Assembly: GCA_002476905.1 (NCBI GenBank)
Contig: DLND01000205.1
Span: 1 to 7,627 of the forward strand
From: Flavobacteriales bacterium UBA7519
GTDB lineage: Bacteria; Bacteroidota; Bacteroidia; Flavobacteriales; Weeksellaceae
Length of the DNA stretch: 7,627 bases
Reading direction: 5' to 3'
Made by a program: the position numbers and the translations under genes. Below are positions 5,698 through 7,627 of the stretch, one piece after another. The notes under the pieces were generated by a model that searched no databases, was not told the DNA's origin, and saw nothing but the letters and a program-made list of their open reading frames with translations. Each line of letters opens with the position of its first letter. Positions within the stretch are counted from its first letter, which is position 1.

Positions 5698-5705
5698 TAA
5701 ATTTG
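5698..5705 (+). promoter_or_regulatory. Promoter -7 box for the M13 peptidase gene
   Basis: TAAATTTG matches TAnnTTTG exactly and lies between the asnS terminator and the peptidase ATG. No TTG is present at the 19-base spacing, so the -33 element is weak. A start near 5710-5713 would give a leader of about 20 bases, A-rich and without a Shine-Dalgarno. Confidence 0.5.
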
Positions 5706-5730
5706 AAAATACTAAAAAAATAAATCATTA

Positions 5731-7627
5731 ATGAAAAAATTAAGTTCTTATCTTTTGACAGTCGGAGCCACATTTTTTATGGGATATCACTCTACTGCCC
5801 AAACCACATCTCCAAGTAAAAAGCAGCAAACAACATCTACAGTCCAAGAGGATAATGGAATCAATCTGTCATATATGGACAAGTCCGTTAGACCTCAGGA
5901 TGATTTCTACAATTATGTGAATGGTGGTTGGATGAAAACCGCCGTCATTCCTTCTGATAAACCAAGTTGGGGTTCATTCAATGCTTTAAGAGAAGATGTA
6001 GATGTAGCGTCATTGGATATTTTGAGAAAAATTCTTTCAGAAAAATTCAGTTCTAATTCTGAAGGCGAAAAAATCCAGGCACTTTACGGAACTTTCATCG
6101 ATTGGAATAAGAGAAATGCTGAAGGTATCAATCCTATCAAAGCTCAACTAGCGAAAATCGATGCGATTAAAAATGTAAAAGATTTACAGAAATATCTTAT
6201 TGAAGCGACTCCTTCAGGTGACAATCCTTTTTACAGCTGGAGAGTGGGCGCAGATATGAAAAACTCTAATATGAACGCGGTTTATCTTGGCGGACCAAGC
6301 CTTGGTTTGGGGAAAGATTACTATCAAAAAGTAAATGAAGCCAACACAAAAACTTTAGAAGAATACAAAGGCTACGTTGCTAAACTGGAAACTGTTCTTG
6401 GAAATAAAACGCCTGATGCAACTGCTCAAAAAATTGTAGATTTTGAAAAGAAGTTAGCTCAAGACCTTTTGACTTTGGAACAAGGTCGTGATGCGAATTT
6501 GCGTTATAATCCCAAAACTGTTGAGGAATTAAAACCATTAGTGAAAAATGTTAACCTTCCTGATTATCTAAAAACAGTTGGTGTTAACACAGACAAAGTG
6601 ATTATTGGGGAATTGAAATATTATCAAAATATGGATTCCTGGATGACGGATAAAAACATCGGACTCATCAAAGACTATATGAAATATGACCTTTTGAATA
6701 GCAACGCCGGAAATCTTGACCAGAATCTTGATAATATCCGATTTGATTTCTATTCCAAATATCTGCAAGGTCAGCAGGAACAGCGCTCTATGGAAAAGCG
6801 TGGTCTTGGTGTCGTTAATGGTGTTTTGGGAGAAGCTTTCGGGAAACTGTACGTTGAGAAATATTTCCCGGCAGAAGCGAAACAGAAGATGGAAACCTAT
6901 GTAGATTACATCAAAAAATCTTTCAAACTACATATAGAAAACCTGGATTGGATGTCGCCTGTGACCAAAGAAAAAGCTTTGGAAAAGTTGGCCAAATTCA
7001 AAGTAAAGATTGCTTATCCAGACCAATGGAAAGACTATTCCAAACTCAATCTGACCCTTGATTCCAAAGGCGGAACCTACTATAATAATCTGGAGAAAAT
7101 CACGGCGTGGAACTACGCAAAAAATCTGGAGAAAATTGGAAAACCAGTTGATAAAACCGAATGGGGAATGTCACCGCAGACTGTGAATGCTTACTACAGT
7201 TCTTCCAATAATGAGATTGTTTTCCCAGCGGCAATCCTTCAGCCTCCGTTTTTCAATTTCAAAGCAGACCCAGCGGTTAACTTTGGCGGAATTGGTGGTG
7301 TAATAGGCCACGAAATTTCCCACGGATTCGATGACAGCGGCTCAAGGTTTGATGGAGATGGAAATCTGAACAATTGGTGGACGGACAGCGACAGAAAAAA
7401 CTTTGATGAAAAAGTTGGTCAACTGGCTGCGCAATATGACAAATACGAACCTGTGAAAGGTAGTTTTGTCAATGGAAAATTCACCAGTGGAGAGAATATT
7501 GGAGACTTGGGCGGGATCAATGTTGCATACACAGCGTTACAGATGTACTTGAAGGACCACGGAAATCCTGGAGAAATAAGTGGACTGACACAAGACCAAA
7601 GGTTCTTTATGAGCTGGGCAACCGTCT
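5731..7627 (+). CDS. M13 family (neprilysin/PepO-like) zinc metallopeptidase, secreted; C-terminus cut by the window edge
   Basis: The frame is open for 632 codons from ATG 5731 to the right edge without a stop. M13 enzymes cut peptides outside the cytoplasm. Residues 1-24 form a signal peptide: Lys2-Lys3, a hydrophobic run YLLTVGATFFMGY, then a likely cut after TAQ. There is no lipobox cysteine, so periplasmic or exported rather than lipoprotein. Residues about 50-70 (MDKSVRPQDDFYNYVNGGWMK) match the family N-terminus (D-F-Y-x-Y-x-N-G-x-W). The catalytic centre is complete: NAYYS at 486-490 (substrate binding), GHEISH at 526-531 (His527 and His531 bind zinc, Glu528 is catalytic) and GENIGD at 587-592 (Glu588 third zinc ligand, Asp592 orienting). 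The sequenced part has no cysteine, unlike disulfide-rich animal neprilysin. Family members run to about 670-690 residues, so roughly 40-60 are missing, including the C-terminal conserved Arg region. It is a separate unit from asnS. Confidence 0.95.
   Translation, partial: MKKLSSYLLTVGATFFMGYHSTAQTTSPSKKQQTTSTVQEDNGINLSYMDKSVRPQDDFYNYVNGGWMKTAVIPSDKPSWGSFNALREDVDVASLDILRKILSEKFSSNSEGEKIQALYGTFIDWNKRNAEGINPIKAQLAKIDAIKNVKDLQKYLIEATPSGDNPFYSWRVGADMKNSNMNAVYLGGPSLGLGKDYYQKVNEANTKTLEEYKGYVAKLETVLGNKTPDATAQKIVDFEKKLAQDLLTLEQGRDANLRYNPKTVEELKPLVKNVNLPDYLKTVGVNTDKVIIGELKYYQNMDSWMTDKNIGLIKDYMKYDLLNSNAGNLDQNLDNIRFDFYSKYLQGQQEQRSMEKRGLGVVNGVLGEAFGKLYVEKYFPAEAKQKMETYVDYIKKSFKLHIENLDWMSPVTKEKALEKLAKFKVKIAYPDQWKDYSKLNLTLDSKGGTYYNNLEKITAWNYAKNLEKIGKPVDKTEWGMSPQTVNAYYSSSNNEIVFPAAILQPPFFNFKADPAVNFGGIGGVIGHEISHGFDDSGSRFDGDGNLNNWWTDSDRKNFDEKVGQLAAQYDKYEPVKGSFVNGKFTSGENIGDLGGINVAYTALQMYLKDHGNPGEISGLTQDQRFFMSWATV

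Noticed and set aside
6568..6904. Two short open frames inside the peptidase region
   Set aside because: They overlap the long M13 frame, which is uninterrupted from 5731 to the edge and carries all the catalytic motifs.
1..7627. A novel multi-gene system (defence, mobile element, biosynthetic cluster)
   Set aside because: All six genes belong to familiar families, base composition looks even, and no transposase, integrase, repeat array or attachment site was seen.

Overview
The window looks like chromosomal DNA from a member of the Bacteroidota, most likely class Flavobacteriia and plausibly close to Chryseobacterium. The evidence is AT-rich DNA, starts without Shine-Dalgarno sequences, several promoters of the Bacteroidota form TTG-N19-TAnnTTTG, a ribosomal protein S16 with a long Ala/Glu/Lys tail, and protein sequences that read as flavobacterial. 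The genus is an inference from memory, not a search result.

All six genes point right. From left to right: (1) a small Gre-like protein with a coiled coil and a GreA/GreB C-terminal domain (37-486); (2) a nitroreductase-family flavoprotein (585-1097) whose promoter box nearly touches its start codon; (3) a class I-type deoxyribodipyrimidine photolyase (1236-2528); (4) a 310-base gene-free stretch ending in a strong promoter and a short hairpin leader; (5) rpsP (2839-3396) and rimM (3490-4032), separated by two hairpins with T-runs; (6) a promoter-like box and structured leader, then asnS (4169-5617), closed by a strong terminator; (7) a secreted M13 (neprilysin-like) zinc metallopeptidase starting at 5731 and running off the right edge.

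The middle of the window is a translation block: S16 is a 30S protein, RimM matures the 30S subunit, and AsnRS charges tRNA-Asn. The tandem terminators after rpsP fit the need for far more S16 than RimM, if some transcription reads through. The two left-hand enzymes are flavoproteins (FMN and FAD), but nothing shows that they are functionally linked. The peptidase is an independent unit with its own promoter and signal peptide.

I found no mobile element, CRISPR array, tRNA or rRNA gene, phage gene or defence system, and no credible new multi-gene system. The points most worth a second look are regulatory RNA structures: the asnS leader with competing or pseudoknotting helices, the rpsP leader hairpin and the rpsP-rimM tandem terminators. 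The altered coil tip of the Gre-like protein and a heptamer recurring in the left-hand intergenic gaps come next.
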